DNA of 64,000 bases from Paenibacillus sp. OVF10 (GTDB lineage: Bacteria > Bacillota > Bacilli > Paenibacillales > Paenibacillaceae): NCBI GenBank assembly GCA_022836915.1, contig CP094668.1, positions 4,402,001-4,466,000 of the forward strand, given 5' to 3'. Positions 9,270 to 16,758 of this stretch are shown here, piece by piece (position 1 is the stretch's first letter; the number at the start of each line of letters is the position of its first letter). The notes under the pieces were generated by a model. The model was not told where the DNA came from, searched no databases, and saw only the letters and a program-made list of their open reading frames with translations. A program made the position numbers and the translations under genes.

Positions 9270-9273
9270 TGTT

Positions 9274-9390
9274 TTATAATTCATAACTCATTAACCCAAT
9301 AGCAATCAGTAGATACATCGTTGGAAGGAAGCTTCCTGAGTAGTCGTATAATAACCCAATGAAAGTAGGTCCAACTGCTGGCATAACATC
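9274..9390 (-). pseudogene. C-terminal fragment of a CynX/NimT-type MFS transporter
   Basis: The minus-strand frame ending at TAA 9274 reads VMPAVGPTFIGLLYDYSGSF then LPTMYLLIAIGLMSYEL. The motif AVGPxxxGLLYDxSGS followed by one last helix is typical of the end of cyanate/nitroimidazole-type MFS permeases. Nothing of the remaining protein is upstream. Together with 8551-9101 it makes four gene tails in 840 bp. Confidence 0.55.
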
Positions 9391-9458
9391 AAAGTCGAAT
9401 CACGCCACAGGTCTGCCCTAGCTAGAATACTCCGGCGAGTACTAACTTCCAAGCCTTG

Positions 9459-10544
9459 TTACACGACAACTAACAGTACGATAATTCCGAGAAAAATCAG
9501 CCAGCATACTGGGTGACCGAAATTTAATCCCCAGCCGACTCCGAATCGTTTCTCGACGATTAGGTTTGGATCCTTGCGATTGAAATAAATCATACCTAAT
9601 AGCCATTTATCATCATCATGGACAGGTCTGAAATTGGAGCGATCTGCCGATTGCTCCAAGCGGCTTCCGCCCTGACCAGCCCAGAACGATAAGGCTAAGG
9701 CGTATAGGATGATAAAGGCTATTATGATTAGGACAATGGGAATAGCGAAATTGATGTTAAGCAGAGATATCATATTTAGTTGCACGACGGACAACAGGAT
9801 AACTATTAAGAAGCTTGCTGTAATCATAAAACCTGACCAAGTACGGCGGAAAGCTACGTCTTGTCTGATGGAACGGTTCGGATCAGTGGGTTGAACCTGC
9901 TGCTTCACTCTGCGAATACTCCAATTCTCAAATATGAACACAAGTATTAAGAACACTTGCATTATCGTAGGCATAAACACAGAACTATAAGATTTAGCTG
10001 CATAGCCGTCTACGTTCCAACTGCTATTGTAATGGATCGGAATCTGATCAGGAATTAGGTCATAGTTGAGTAGCACAGTTACAATACCAACAACAATAAT
10101 GAAAACATGGATGAGGAACCAATTACTAGACAAGCTAATGTTTCTTTTCCGAAAACCAGTGTCCACTGCTATGATTGATGGTTCCAGAGCAATAGGCAGC
10201 ATAGGTAGTAAACTTTTCATTTTGAAATGATAGCTAATGTTTATGACTAGGGAGATTACAACCATGGCGAGTGAATAAGTGACAATGATCCAACTTTGTT
10301 GCTTGGAATGTTCATCACCGTATATTAGGCAGATGATACAAACAATGAATAGGATGGTATGCAAGGTAGCACTAATCCTAGCATATGACTTCCGCATCTG
10401 GCGAAGAGGTTCGCTGTGAAATTGTACAGCGCTGACGGTGACCCCAAAACTAATCGTCTCTCTTGTTAAATAAGGCATGCTTATCATGAGTACAATGGTA
10501 GGTACACATACAAGGATCATTACTATAACAGGCATTATCGTCAT
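9459..10544 (-). CDS. DUF1648/DUF5808 multi-pass membrane protein
   Basis: This intact 361-residue protein has about eight transmembrane segments. A central DUF1648-like part is recognisable by LLNYDLIPDQIPIHYNSSWNVDGYA (a hydrophobic helix then the Pro-x-His-Tyr/Trp-x-G-x-D signature). The C-terminus carries a DUF5808-like motif, DDDKWLLGMIYFNRKDP...RFGVGWGLNFGHP. The start follows AGGAGG (10551-10556) with 6-7 bases of spacing; an upstream ATG runs straight into TGA. Related proteins often lie next to GntR or ArsR regulators (SdpI-like immunity families share DUF1648), but no such regulator is adjacent here. Function unknown; an envelope-stress or immunity role is a guess. Confidence 0.8.
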   Translation of the reverse strand: MTIMPVIVMILVCVPTIVLMISMPYLTRETISFGVTVSAVQFHSEPLRQMRKSYARISATLHTILFIVCIICLIYGDEHSKQQSWIIVTYSLAMVVISLVINISYHFKMKSLLPMLPIALEPSIIAVDTGFRKRNISLSSNWFLIHVFIIVVGIVTVLLNYDLIPDQIPIHYNSSWNVDGYAAKSYSSVFMPTIMQVFLILVFIFENWSIRRVKQQVQPTDPNRSIRQDVAFRRTWSGFMITASFLIVILLSVVQLNMISLLNINFAIPIVLIIIAFIILYALALSFWAGQGGSRLEQSADRSNFRPVHDDDKWLLGMIYFNRKDPNLIVEKRFGVGWGLNFGHPVCWLIFLGIIVLLVVV

Positions 10545-10858
10545 ATCATTCGCCTCCTTTTATACATAAGTGTGTATTCGAAAACTCTGTAACCTTTAGA
10601 CATATGCGATGCATCACTATGTCTTTTGGCGTATGATATTCTTTTAACTTAGATTAGATAATCGACTTGAATATAAGTTAATTATAATCGATTTTAGTGG
10701 ATATGGGTGAAATTAACATTTGTCAGACCTTTTTGCTACGCAGCGATACTCATCTGACAACGCAGTAAAGTTTAGTTATAATCAACTTTTATCACCATAA
10801 AATAAAGCTCACTTGGTAAAATTGTGAAGTGAAAATCACATTAACTGGAGTGGATACT
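10545..10858. other. Intergenic region with divergent promoters
   Basis: These 314 bases separate two divergent genes. They are AT-rich, with several TAATCGA/ATCGATT-like and TTATAATCAACTT elements, but I could not define a clear operator. No coding potential was seen. Confidence 0.4.
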
Positions 10859-11833
10859 ATGCTTTCTGAAGAAGATTATGCGAAGGTGGCGAAAGAAGCT
10901 TTACATCAATACCCAATCTATTGGGAAAAACTTGTGTATCTCGGAAAGAGTGATAATGTTACATTTCAAGTTCAGACCAACAATATTAATCAAAAGTTTC
11001 TTATCAAAATCCATATCTCAACGATTTCCATTCAATCAAAAGGGAATATCACATCAGAGCTTATTTGGCTTGAAGCTTTGGTTAAAGATACAAATCTCGT
11101 TGTACCTGTACCTGTTAGAAATCTTCGAGGTGATCTGGTAACAGAAATATCAACTCATCTTAGCGAAAATACAATCATGGTGACTATTCATCATTGAATT
11201 CATGGAAGCGTACTTCAAAGAGAGCCAACAAGTAATGAAACTAAAAATTTGGCTCTTTTAATGGCGGCTCTACATAAACATTCTATGCAGTGGAATGCAC
11301 CTGTAGGCTTTAATAGACCAATATACAATTCTGATCATTTATATTCATCACTTAATCAATTAAAACGGTTAGTAAATTTAGAGCTTATCTCAAGTGAAGT
11401 GTTTGTTCATGTGGAAGAGTCAGCACATAAAATAGCAAATGTGATACAACATCATAAACGTTTGCCAAGTAACTGGGGAGTTATTCATTCTGACCTTCAT
11501 GAGAGTAACTATGTATTTTATGAGGATACTCCTCAACCTATAGATTTTTCGAATTGTGGCTATGGCTTTTATTTATTTGATATGGCTGAAACATTTTTGC
11601 ATCTTTCATCAGATAATAGGAAAGTATTTATTTCATCGTATAGCAAAGTAAATCAACTGGAAGAGAATTATGTCGAGTTATTAGAAGCATTTTTTATTTG
11701 GTCAATCATTAGGACTTTCGCATTCCATTCTCTAAATCCAAATGAACAACAACCCTTAGCGGCAAATTTTCCATCAGTTATTGAAAACTATTTTAGGAAA
11801 TATCTTAAAGGAGAAAATTTTTTGTTAAACTAA
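10859..11833 (+). pseudogene. APH-family phosphotransferase with in-frame stop
   Basis: The ATG at 10859 follows GGAG at the right distance. The N-lobe (KVAKEALHQYPIYWEKL, FQVQTNNINQKFLIKIHIST, the kinase Lys strand) is followed by a TGA at 11195. The same frame continues without shift as IHGSVLQREPTSNETKNLALLMAALHKHS. The C-lobe has the Brenner-type loop GVIHSDLHESNYVF and the metal-binding PIDFSNCGYGFYLFD, so the catalytic His, Asp and Asn are kept. The stop replaces a residue that is usually Trp in the (H)W(I/V)xGxxL stretch of the family, so TGG to TGA is the likely change. Unlike most broken genes here, no indel is needed. Substrate unknown: aminoglycoside, choline or homoserine-type kinases are all possible. 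A copy of its first 75 bases lies at 31188. Confidence 0.75.
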
Positions 11834-11920
11834 GGGGCAGGTTAGTGTAATTTCCCGTTTTAGATAACGTTATAATATAAACAGAGTTTAAGACATGAAT
11901 ACAATAATGGAGGGGTAGGA

Positions 11921-12166
11921 TTGAACAAGTATGTGTTACATATAGTTGCAAGTGTAATTTGCATATTGTTACCTGCTGTTGGTCTCTTATATGTTTTGTG
12001 GGATAGCCACCAACCCAAAATAGGACCTGTAGGAGACGGAAAACCGAATTATCCTTCAATATCTCAATGGATATCCATTAGCTCTTCTTTTATTCTTGGA
12101 GTAGTTAATTTACCTCTTTCCATAATTCGATATAGACAAAAGATTAAAGAAGATATTAAAAGTTAA
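11921..12166 (+). CDS. Small two-helix membrane protein, unknown
   Basis: Starts at TTG 11921, ten bases after GGAGGGG. The 81 residues contain two hydrophobic helices (YVLHIVASVICILLPAVGLLYVLW and ISISSSFILGVVNLPLSII) joined by a polar loop with PKIGPVGDGKPNYP, and end in a basic tail. I do not recognise the family. It stands alone between the APH gene and a GNAT gene. Confidence 0.6.
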   Translation: MNKYVLHIVASVICILLPAVGLLYVLWDSHQPKIGPVGDGKPNYPSISQWISISSSFILGVVNLPLSIIRYRQKIKEDIKS

Positions 12167-12386
12167 TGCTTATTACGCTGACGGGCAGGATAGATGAATT
12201 TTGTGAATATACGCCAGGTATGCGAACGATAAAAACATAAACTTTTAAGATTAAAGACATGCTACAGTCTTCAGAATCGCAGAATTCGTCAAAGGAAGTA
12301 TAAAAGAACTAGGCAGTAGAGTGCCTATCGTCAGGCAAGAGAAGGGTGATCACGATAAATCTGAATTAAAGCTGGAGGCGAATGAA

Positions 12387-12948
12387 ATGCTGGAATTAGA
12401 GTTTACGACTATAGAGGAGTGGGATGAAGCATTGTGGGCGCGGATGGAGCGAATCTATCATGAGGCTTTTCAACGCGGTGCTAAGACAAAAGCGATTCTG
12501 CGCAGTATGCTGGACCGGAAAATTGGTTATTTACACACGGGCGTGCATCATGGAGAAGTGGTTGCGATGGCTGTTACTGGACTGGAGGAAGGTTGCGGAC
12601 CGCATTCTGATCATCGATTACCTCGCGGTTGAACAGAAGCTGCGCGGGTTGGGCATAGGGACCTGGATGCTGGAGCAGCTCAGAGCCTGGGCGTTAAGGG
12701 AACACCGGATCAAAGGTATGATTATCGAGGCGGAGTTCGGGACAACGGAGGCTCATCAGGAACGCATTCAGTTCTGGCAACGCAACGGGTTCATCCTAAC
12801 CTCCTATGTCCATCAATATAGAATGGTTCCAGAGCCGTATCAGGCAATGATGCTGCCAATGGATACAAGTACGCATGTGCCTGATGATGGTGAAGCACTG
12901 TTTCGTTATATCAATGCTTTTCACAAGGTTGCTTACCGGAAGAGTTAG
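12387..12948 (+). CDS. GNAT-family N-acetyltransferase (frameshifted)
   Basis: ATG 12387 follows GGAGG (12374-12378). The first frame gives MLELEFTTIEEWDEALW and GYLHTGVHHGEVVAMAV, the N-terminal strand and early core. At about 12585 the frame changes and continues ILIIDYLAVEQKLRGLGIGTWMLEQL. This contains the acetyl-CoA pyrophosphate-binding Q/RxxGxG/A loop (QKLRGLGIG). FWQRNGFILTS, the usual GF motif near the end of GNAT proteins, follows. The joined length of about 187 residues is normal. The acceptor substrate is unknown. The break is probably an assembly error. Confidence 0.8.
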
Positions 12949-13009
12949 ACCGCATTCAATGGACCTGCAGGAAATTACCGTAGAGATTAGGATGAAAAAT
13001 GATCAATTC

Positions 13010-13025
13010 TTGACTGCATGGTCAA
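13010..13025. promoter_or_regulatory. TTGAC-N6-GTCAA operator upstream of nemR-like gene
   Basis: TTGAC and GTCAA arms spaced by six bases, 20 bp before the regulator start codon. The same element recurs at 13638-13653 ahead of the flavin oxidoreductase. Confidence 0.6.
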
Positions 13026-13044
13026 TAACTGATACATTAATCCC

Positions 13045-13620
13045 ATGAGCAGACCAAGAGAATTTGATGTCGATCGTGTATTACACCAGTCTATGGAAGT
13101 ATTCTGGAATCAAGGCTTCAAAGCAACTTCTTATGAGGACCTTACGCGTACTACAGGAGTCAAAAAGCAAAGTTTGTACTGTGTTTTTAAAGACAAGCGA
13201 TCGTTGTTCCTGAAGGCGTTGGCACTTTACCGTGAACAGGTTATAGCGAAACTGAAAGAGATTGAAACCCTGGATTCGTCTCCCGTTGATAAACTGGATA
13301 CCTTACGATATTCCCTTTTAGACGATGAAACTGGCTGCCAAGGGTGTCTAATTGTGAATGCATCACTCGAATTCGGAACAGATGACGAGCAGGTCACCCG
13401 CGAAGCTGAGCTCATGGCAGAAGAGATTCAACTGGTATTAGAGAAGATCATAAGTAGTGGCCAGAAACAACAGTTAATTTCCAACCGGTATACGAGTATA
13501 GAGCTTGCATCTTATCTAAATAACACCATCCTTGGTGTGAGAGTTATGGAGAAATCTGGTTCATCCCGTGAACAGATCGAGACGGTTCTGCGTACTTCAT
13601 TTGGCATGATCATGTCTTGA
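13045..13620 (+). CDS. TetR-family regulator, NemR-like
   Basis: This intact 191-residue protein begins MSRPREFDVDRVLHQSMEVFWNQGF. Its HTH, TSYEDLTRTTGVKKQSLYCVFKDK, occupies residues 28-52. This arrangement (RPREFD, FWxxGFxATSYEDL) is that of the TetR_C-type regulators that control electrophile-responsive oxidoreductases. The Cys-containing ETGCQGCLIVNASLEF stretch matches the GCLxxN segment seen near the ligand pocket in this subgroup, where a Cys can act as redox sensor. It is followed by an Old Yellow Enzyme gene, like nemRA in enterobacteria. Identical operator arms stand before both genes, implying autoregulation and co-control (inference). Confidence 0.85.
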   Translation: MSRPREFDVDRVLHQSMEVFWNQGFKATSYEDLTRTTGVKKQSLYCVFKDKRSLFLKALALYREQVIAKLKEIETLDSSPVDKLDTLRYSLLDDETGCQGCLIVNASLEFGTDDEQVTREAELMAEEIQLVLEKIISSGQKQQLISNRYTSIELASYLNNTILGVRVMEKSGSSREQIETVLRTSFGMIMS

Positions 13621-13637
13621 TCTTTTTTGTGAAATTC

Positions 13638-13653
13638 TTGACTACGAAGTCAA
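13638..13653. promoter_or_regulatory. TTGACT-ACGA-AGTCAA operator upstream of OYE gene
   Basis: A perfect palindrome with 6-bp arms, matching the element at 13010-13025. It lies 170 bp ahead of the oxidoreductase start. Between them is a GC-richer patch (AAGGAGGTGGGGC, 13691-13703) without a gene. Confidence 0.6.
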
Positions 13654-13823
13654 AAATAAATGAAGGCGGATCAATACACCACCAAACCTTGAAGGAGGTG
13701 GGGCTTTTCGATAAAGATCGTGTATTGATTCATTTGGAAGTAACATCTAGTTGTTAACCAGGCTGGTTGCTGTTTAACATCTCCTAGGTCAATTTATATA
13801 AAACGAAATATGTGGAGGTTATT

Positions 13824-14864
13824 ATGAATTATTCTCAATCCGTAGAAGCATTGTTCCAACCTATAGAGTTAGGTCACTTGAAGTTATCCAATCGGATCGT
13901 GATGGCGCCAATGACGCGTCAATTTTCTCCGGACGGTATCCCGGGTTCGAATGTTGCGGGCTATTACCGCCGTAGAGCAGAGAACGCAGTGGGGCTGATT
14001 GTGACGGAAGGGACAATAATTAATCATCCGGATGCATCCAATCAAGCCAATGTGCCGCACTTTTATGGCGAAGCTGCAATGAATGGTTGGGCACATGTTG
14101 TATCTGAAGTACATGAAGCTGGCGGTCGAATTATTCCACAGATCTGGCATATGGGAGCCAAAGGTCATGTTAATGATTATTCGGAAGCTGAGATTGCTAC
14201 AATCGTTCAAGAATTCGCAAAAGCAGCCTCAGAAGCGAAACGCGTTGGGTTCGATGGTGTTGAAATCCATGGAGCACACGGCTATCTGATCGACCAATTC
14301 CTGTATGAGAAAACCAACTCTCGTACGGATCGTTATGGTGGAGATATGATGGCTCGCACACGTTTTGCAGTTGAAGTGATTGAGGCTTGCCGTAAAGTAG
14401 TGGGATCGGAATTCCCTATTGTACTGCGTTTATCTCAGTGGAAGACAGATGATTATCAGGCTAAATTGGCTGAAACACCGGAATTACTGGAGCAGCTTCT
14501 CGCACCGTTGGTTCAAGCTGGAGTCGATATCTTCCACTGCTCCACACGCCGTTTCTGGGAGCCGGAATTCGAAGGGTCTGATCTGAATTTTGCTGGTTGG
14601 ACCAAAAAACTGACTGGTAAACCGACAATCACTGTTGGATCGATTGGTCTTGATGGTGACTTTACAAGTCTGTTCACAGAAGGTAAAGGCGCAAGTAACG
14701 TCGGTATCGAGGGATTGGTACAACGACTTCAGAATGATGAGTTTGATCTGGTTGCTGTAGGCCGTGCTCTTCTAGTCGACCCTGAATGGGCTAAGAAAAT
14801 TCAAGAAGGACGTACTGATGATCTGGTTCCATTCACAAGAGAGGCGATGACTGTACTTACTTAA
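13824..14864 (+). CDS. NADH:flavin oxidoreductase (Old Yellow Enzyme/NemA-like)
   Basis: FMN-dependent ene-reductase. It starts at ATG 13824 after GGAGGT (13814-13819). Visible OYE landmarks are the N-terminal ALFQPIELGHLKLSNRIVMAPMTRQF, the substrate-binding GFDGVEIHGAHGYLIDQFL (active-site His-x-x-His region), NSRTDRYGGDM, the phosphate-binding TVGSIG and FDLVAVGRALLVDPEWA near the end. At 347 residues it is shorter than typical relatives (about 365). The stretch between PQIWHMG and IVQEFAKAASEAKRVGFDG is compressed to KGHVNDYSEAEIATIVQ, where relatives have about 20-30 more residues of active-site loop, suggesting an in-frame deletion. Together with the preceding TetR it forms a nemRA-like electrophile or nitro-compound detoxification unit. 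Confidence 0.85.
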   Translation: MNYSQSVEALFQPIELGHLKLSNRIVMAPMTRQFSPDGIPGSNVAGYYRRRAENAVGLIVTEGTIINHPDASNQANVPHFYGEAAMNGWAHVVSEVHEAGGRIIPQIWHMGAKGHVNDYSEAEIATIVQEFAKAASEAKRVGFDGVEIHGAHGYLIDQFLYEKTNSRTDRYGGDMMARTRFAVEVIEACRKVVGSEFPIVLRLSQWKTDDYQAKLAETPELLEQLLAPLVQAGVDIFHCSTRRFWEPEFEGSDLNFAGWTKKLTGKPTITVGSIGLDGDFTSLFTEGKGASNVGIEGLVQRLQNDEFDLVAVGRALLVDPEWAKKIQEGRTDDLVPFTREAMTVLT

Positions 14865-14897
14865 TTGTAGTTATAATCATTAGGAATATTATTAATC

Positions 14898-14962
14898 AAA
14901 CACACCTTCAAGAGAATGAAACCTTGTCGTAAGATAGGGGAGATCATCTTGGAGGTGTGTTT
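14898..14962. promoter_or_regulatory. Hairpin covering the ribosome binding site of an IS3 orfA remnant
   Basis: AAACACACCTTCAAGA (14898-14913) pairs with TCTTGGAGGTGTGTTT (14947-14962) with one mismatch. The right arm contains the GGAGGT of the transposase start at 14966. In a read-through transcript the site would be masked, a known way for insertion sequences to avoid activation by outside promoters. It may also contain part of the element's left end. Confidence 0.5.
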
Positions 14963-14965
14963 GTA

Positions 14966-15040
14966 ATGGCAACCAGAGTGAGTTATCCGGTAGAATTAAA
15001 GATGAAAGCCATAGAAATGAGACTGGCAGAGGTTTCAGTT
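14966..15040 (+). mobile_element. 5' scrap of an IS3-family orfA (transposase HTH)
   Basis: After GGAGGT the ATG at 14966 reads MATRVSYPVELKMKAIEMRL, the standard first residues of IS3/IS150-group OrfA proteins that precede their helix-turn-helix. After about 25 codons the similarity ends, a few unrelated codons follow and the frame stops at 15067. Everything else of the element (rest of orfA, orfB with DDE, right end) is missing. The next sequence is the internal part of a lysR gene, so the junction near 15040-15060 marks an IS insertion followed by a deletion. Confidence 0.65.
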
Positions 15041-15059
15041 TCGGAATTGAGAATTGCAC

Positions 15060-15704
15060 TGCTTTGAATTTCACGCGGGCAGCAGAAGTCCTGAGCTACG
15101 TTCCTTTCAACGTCACGATGCAAATTAAAGCATTGGAAGATGAGCTAGGTGTTCGCCTCATCTTCCGCTCAGTTCCGAATCAAGTGCTCAAGCAAACGCT
15201 CTTTGAGGGAACCACGGATATTGTTTATATATTGGATGAACCCATTCGCTCGAGTGGACTTTCCGTGGAACCTTTGCTGGAAGAACATTTCCGATTGTTA
15301 ACTGCTCCAGATCACCCACTCGCCAAACGAACTGTGCTGCAATTGGAAGATTTTCATGATGAAGTGTTCCTGACAAATGAGAAGGGTTGTCCATATCGAA
15401 CGATGTTTGATCGATCATTTGAGAAAGAGGGCATTGATAACATCACATAATTAGAGTTTCAAAGTGCCGAGGCTATTAAACAGTGTGCAATCTCGGGAAT
15501 CGGTATCGGTTTTCTTCCTGAAATCGTTGTAGATGCCGAAGTTGAAAGCGGGAAACTTTTTTTCTTCCATGGGAAATTCCGGATTTGCGGGTGTATACAC
15601 AGATGTTGTGGCATAAAGACAAGTCGCTTTCACCAATGATGTTATCTTTTATAGAAGCAACCAGGGAAGTTTTTGGTTCACAGAATGAAAATAAAACCGT
15701 ATAG
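15060..15704 (+). pseudogene. LysR-family regulator, truncated and internally deleted
   Basis: The frame begins in the DNA-binding helix-turn-helix (NFTRAAEVLSYVPFNVTMQI, ALEDELGVRLIFRS). It then jumps to the effector-binding domain (LKQTLFEGTTDIVYILDEPI ... EEHFRLLTAPDHPLAKR), so about 60-70 residues of linker and domain are missing. A TAA interrupts at 15448-15450 after GIDNIT. The same frame goes on as LEFQSAEAIKQCAISGIGIGFLPE. After the T-run near 15560 another frame gives PWEIPDLRVYTQMLWHKDKS to a stop at 15704. The missing first helix coincides with the IS3 scrap. This gene is truly broken, beyond simple sequencing slips. Confidence 0.7.
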
Positions 15705-15770
15705 TTTATGTATGAGACATCAAACTGTTGAGCACAGTAAAACGCTGTTGAAAGTGGGTAGACATTATAT

Positions 15771-16486
15771 ATGATTCCACTAGTATACGACCAGATTAAC
15801 CATTGGGGAAAAGACGATGAATTTTTCCTTGCATTGTTAAAAAGATTAAAAGTAGAATTTATAGCTGACCTGGGCTGTGGAACAGGAAGATGGACTACTC
15901 ATCTTGTTCAGTGCGGTTATAAAATTACCGCTATAGATCCCAATGAAGAAGCGATTGAAATGGCGAGAAGTAAGGATAATTCAGGAAATGTGGATTGGAT
16001 TGTAGGTGATAGTGCGGATTTACAAACCAATGCCTATGATGCGGTAATTATGACAGCCAATGTTGCACAGGTATTTCTTACAGATGATAGTTGGAAGCGA
16101 GTAATCTCGGACGTATTCCGATCCCTAAAAATGGGGGTCACTTTATTTTTGATACACGAAACCCTTTGGTAAAAGTATGGGAAGAATGGGAGAAGGACAA
16201 AACTCCTGACTTAGCTAAAGATAAACTAAGCGGAGATCCTTTAGAAGTTTATACAGAATATGAAGGGTTTGAGGGAGATATTTACACTTTCTATGAAATT
16301 GTAAAAAACACAAAAACAGACGAAGTGTTAGTTCATGAAAAAATGCAGCTAAGGTTTCGAAATCAAGACGAATTCGATGAGTCGCTGAAACAAATCGGTT
16401 TTTCAAAAATTAAAACATATGGTGATTGGGAATTCAAACAAGCAAATTCTGAGAATAGATCGTTTATTTTTCATTGTGTAAAATAG
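15771..16486 (+). CDS. Class I SAM-dependent methyltransferase (frameshifted)
   Basis: MIPLVYDQINHWGKDDEFFLALL leads to motif I, IADLGCGTGRWT, which binds the adenosyl-methionine carboxypropyl part. Motif II ITAIDPNEEAIEMAR carries the acidic residue for the ribose, and VDWIVGDSADL is motif III. The first frame goes off at about 16128. With one more A in CTAAAAATGGGGG it reads LKNGGHFIFDTRNPLVKVWEEW and carries on in the second frame to 16486. Length about 238 residues, usual for these YdaC-like Firmicute enzymes. The methyl acceptor is unknown. No good ribosome binding site is seen. The gene is followed 13 bases later by the dispersed repeat A. Confidence 0.82.
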
Positions 16487-16500
16487 CAGTTAGTTAAAAA

Positions 16501-16556
16501 ATGTCGAGGGACAAAAACATGATTCCACTGAAAGTCGCTATTTTAGCGGCTTTTTT
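16501..16556 (+). repeat. Dispersed GTCGAGGGACAAGAACATG repeat, copy A, with terminator
   Basis: The motif GTCGAGGGACAAaAACATG (one change from the other copies) is followed by a hairpin, AAGTCGCTA (16532-16540), TTT, TAGCGGCTT (16544-16552), and a T-run. It begins 14 bases past the methyltransferase stop. Copies B (19813), C (31031) and D (61187) share the first part; A, B and D also share the terminator stem. Confidence 0.75.
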
Positions 16557-16758
16557 ATTTTATAACTCCAAAACATTGTTTCGTTCAAAATCCATTCAAT
16601 GAAATTTGTTCATATATGATGAACTGGAGTATGATGGGGGAAGGCGATGCTGATAATTACCATATAATCAATGCCAAGTATAGAGTAATTTTATGTAGGT
16701 CTAAAGCTTTTGGACCCGGCTATACAACACCATACTTCCTTGAAGGGGGACATCTGTT
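16557..16758. other. Upstream region of fbp
   Basis: No gene seen. It includes a small inverted repeat, GGTC...GGACC (about 16697-16716), and a ribosome binding site GAAGGGGG at 16742-16749 that supports the TTG start of fbp. Confidence 0.4.

Noticed and set aside
12171..12386. Open frame extension of the GNAT gene upstream of 12387
   Set aside because: GGAGG at 12374-12378 fixes the start at ATG 12387, and the upstream residues do not match the family.
14898..14962. Hairpin before the IS3 scrap as a riboswitch or attenuator
   Set aside because: It is a simple inverted repeat over a ribosome site with no conserved riboswitch core; masking of the transposase start explains it.
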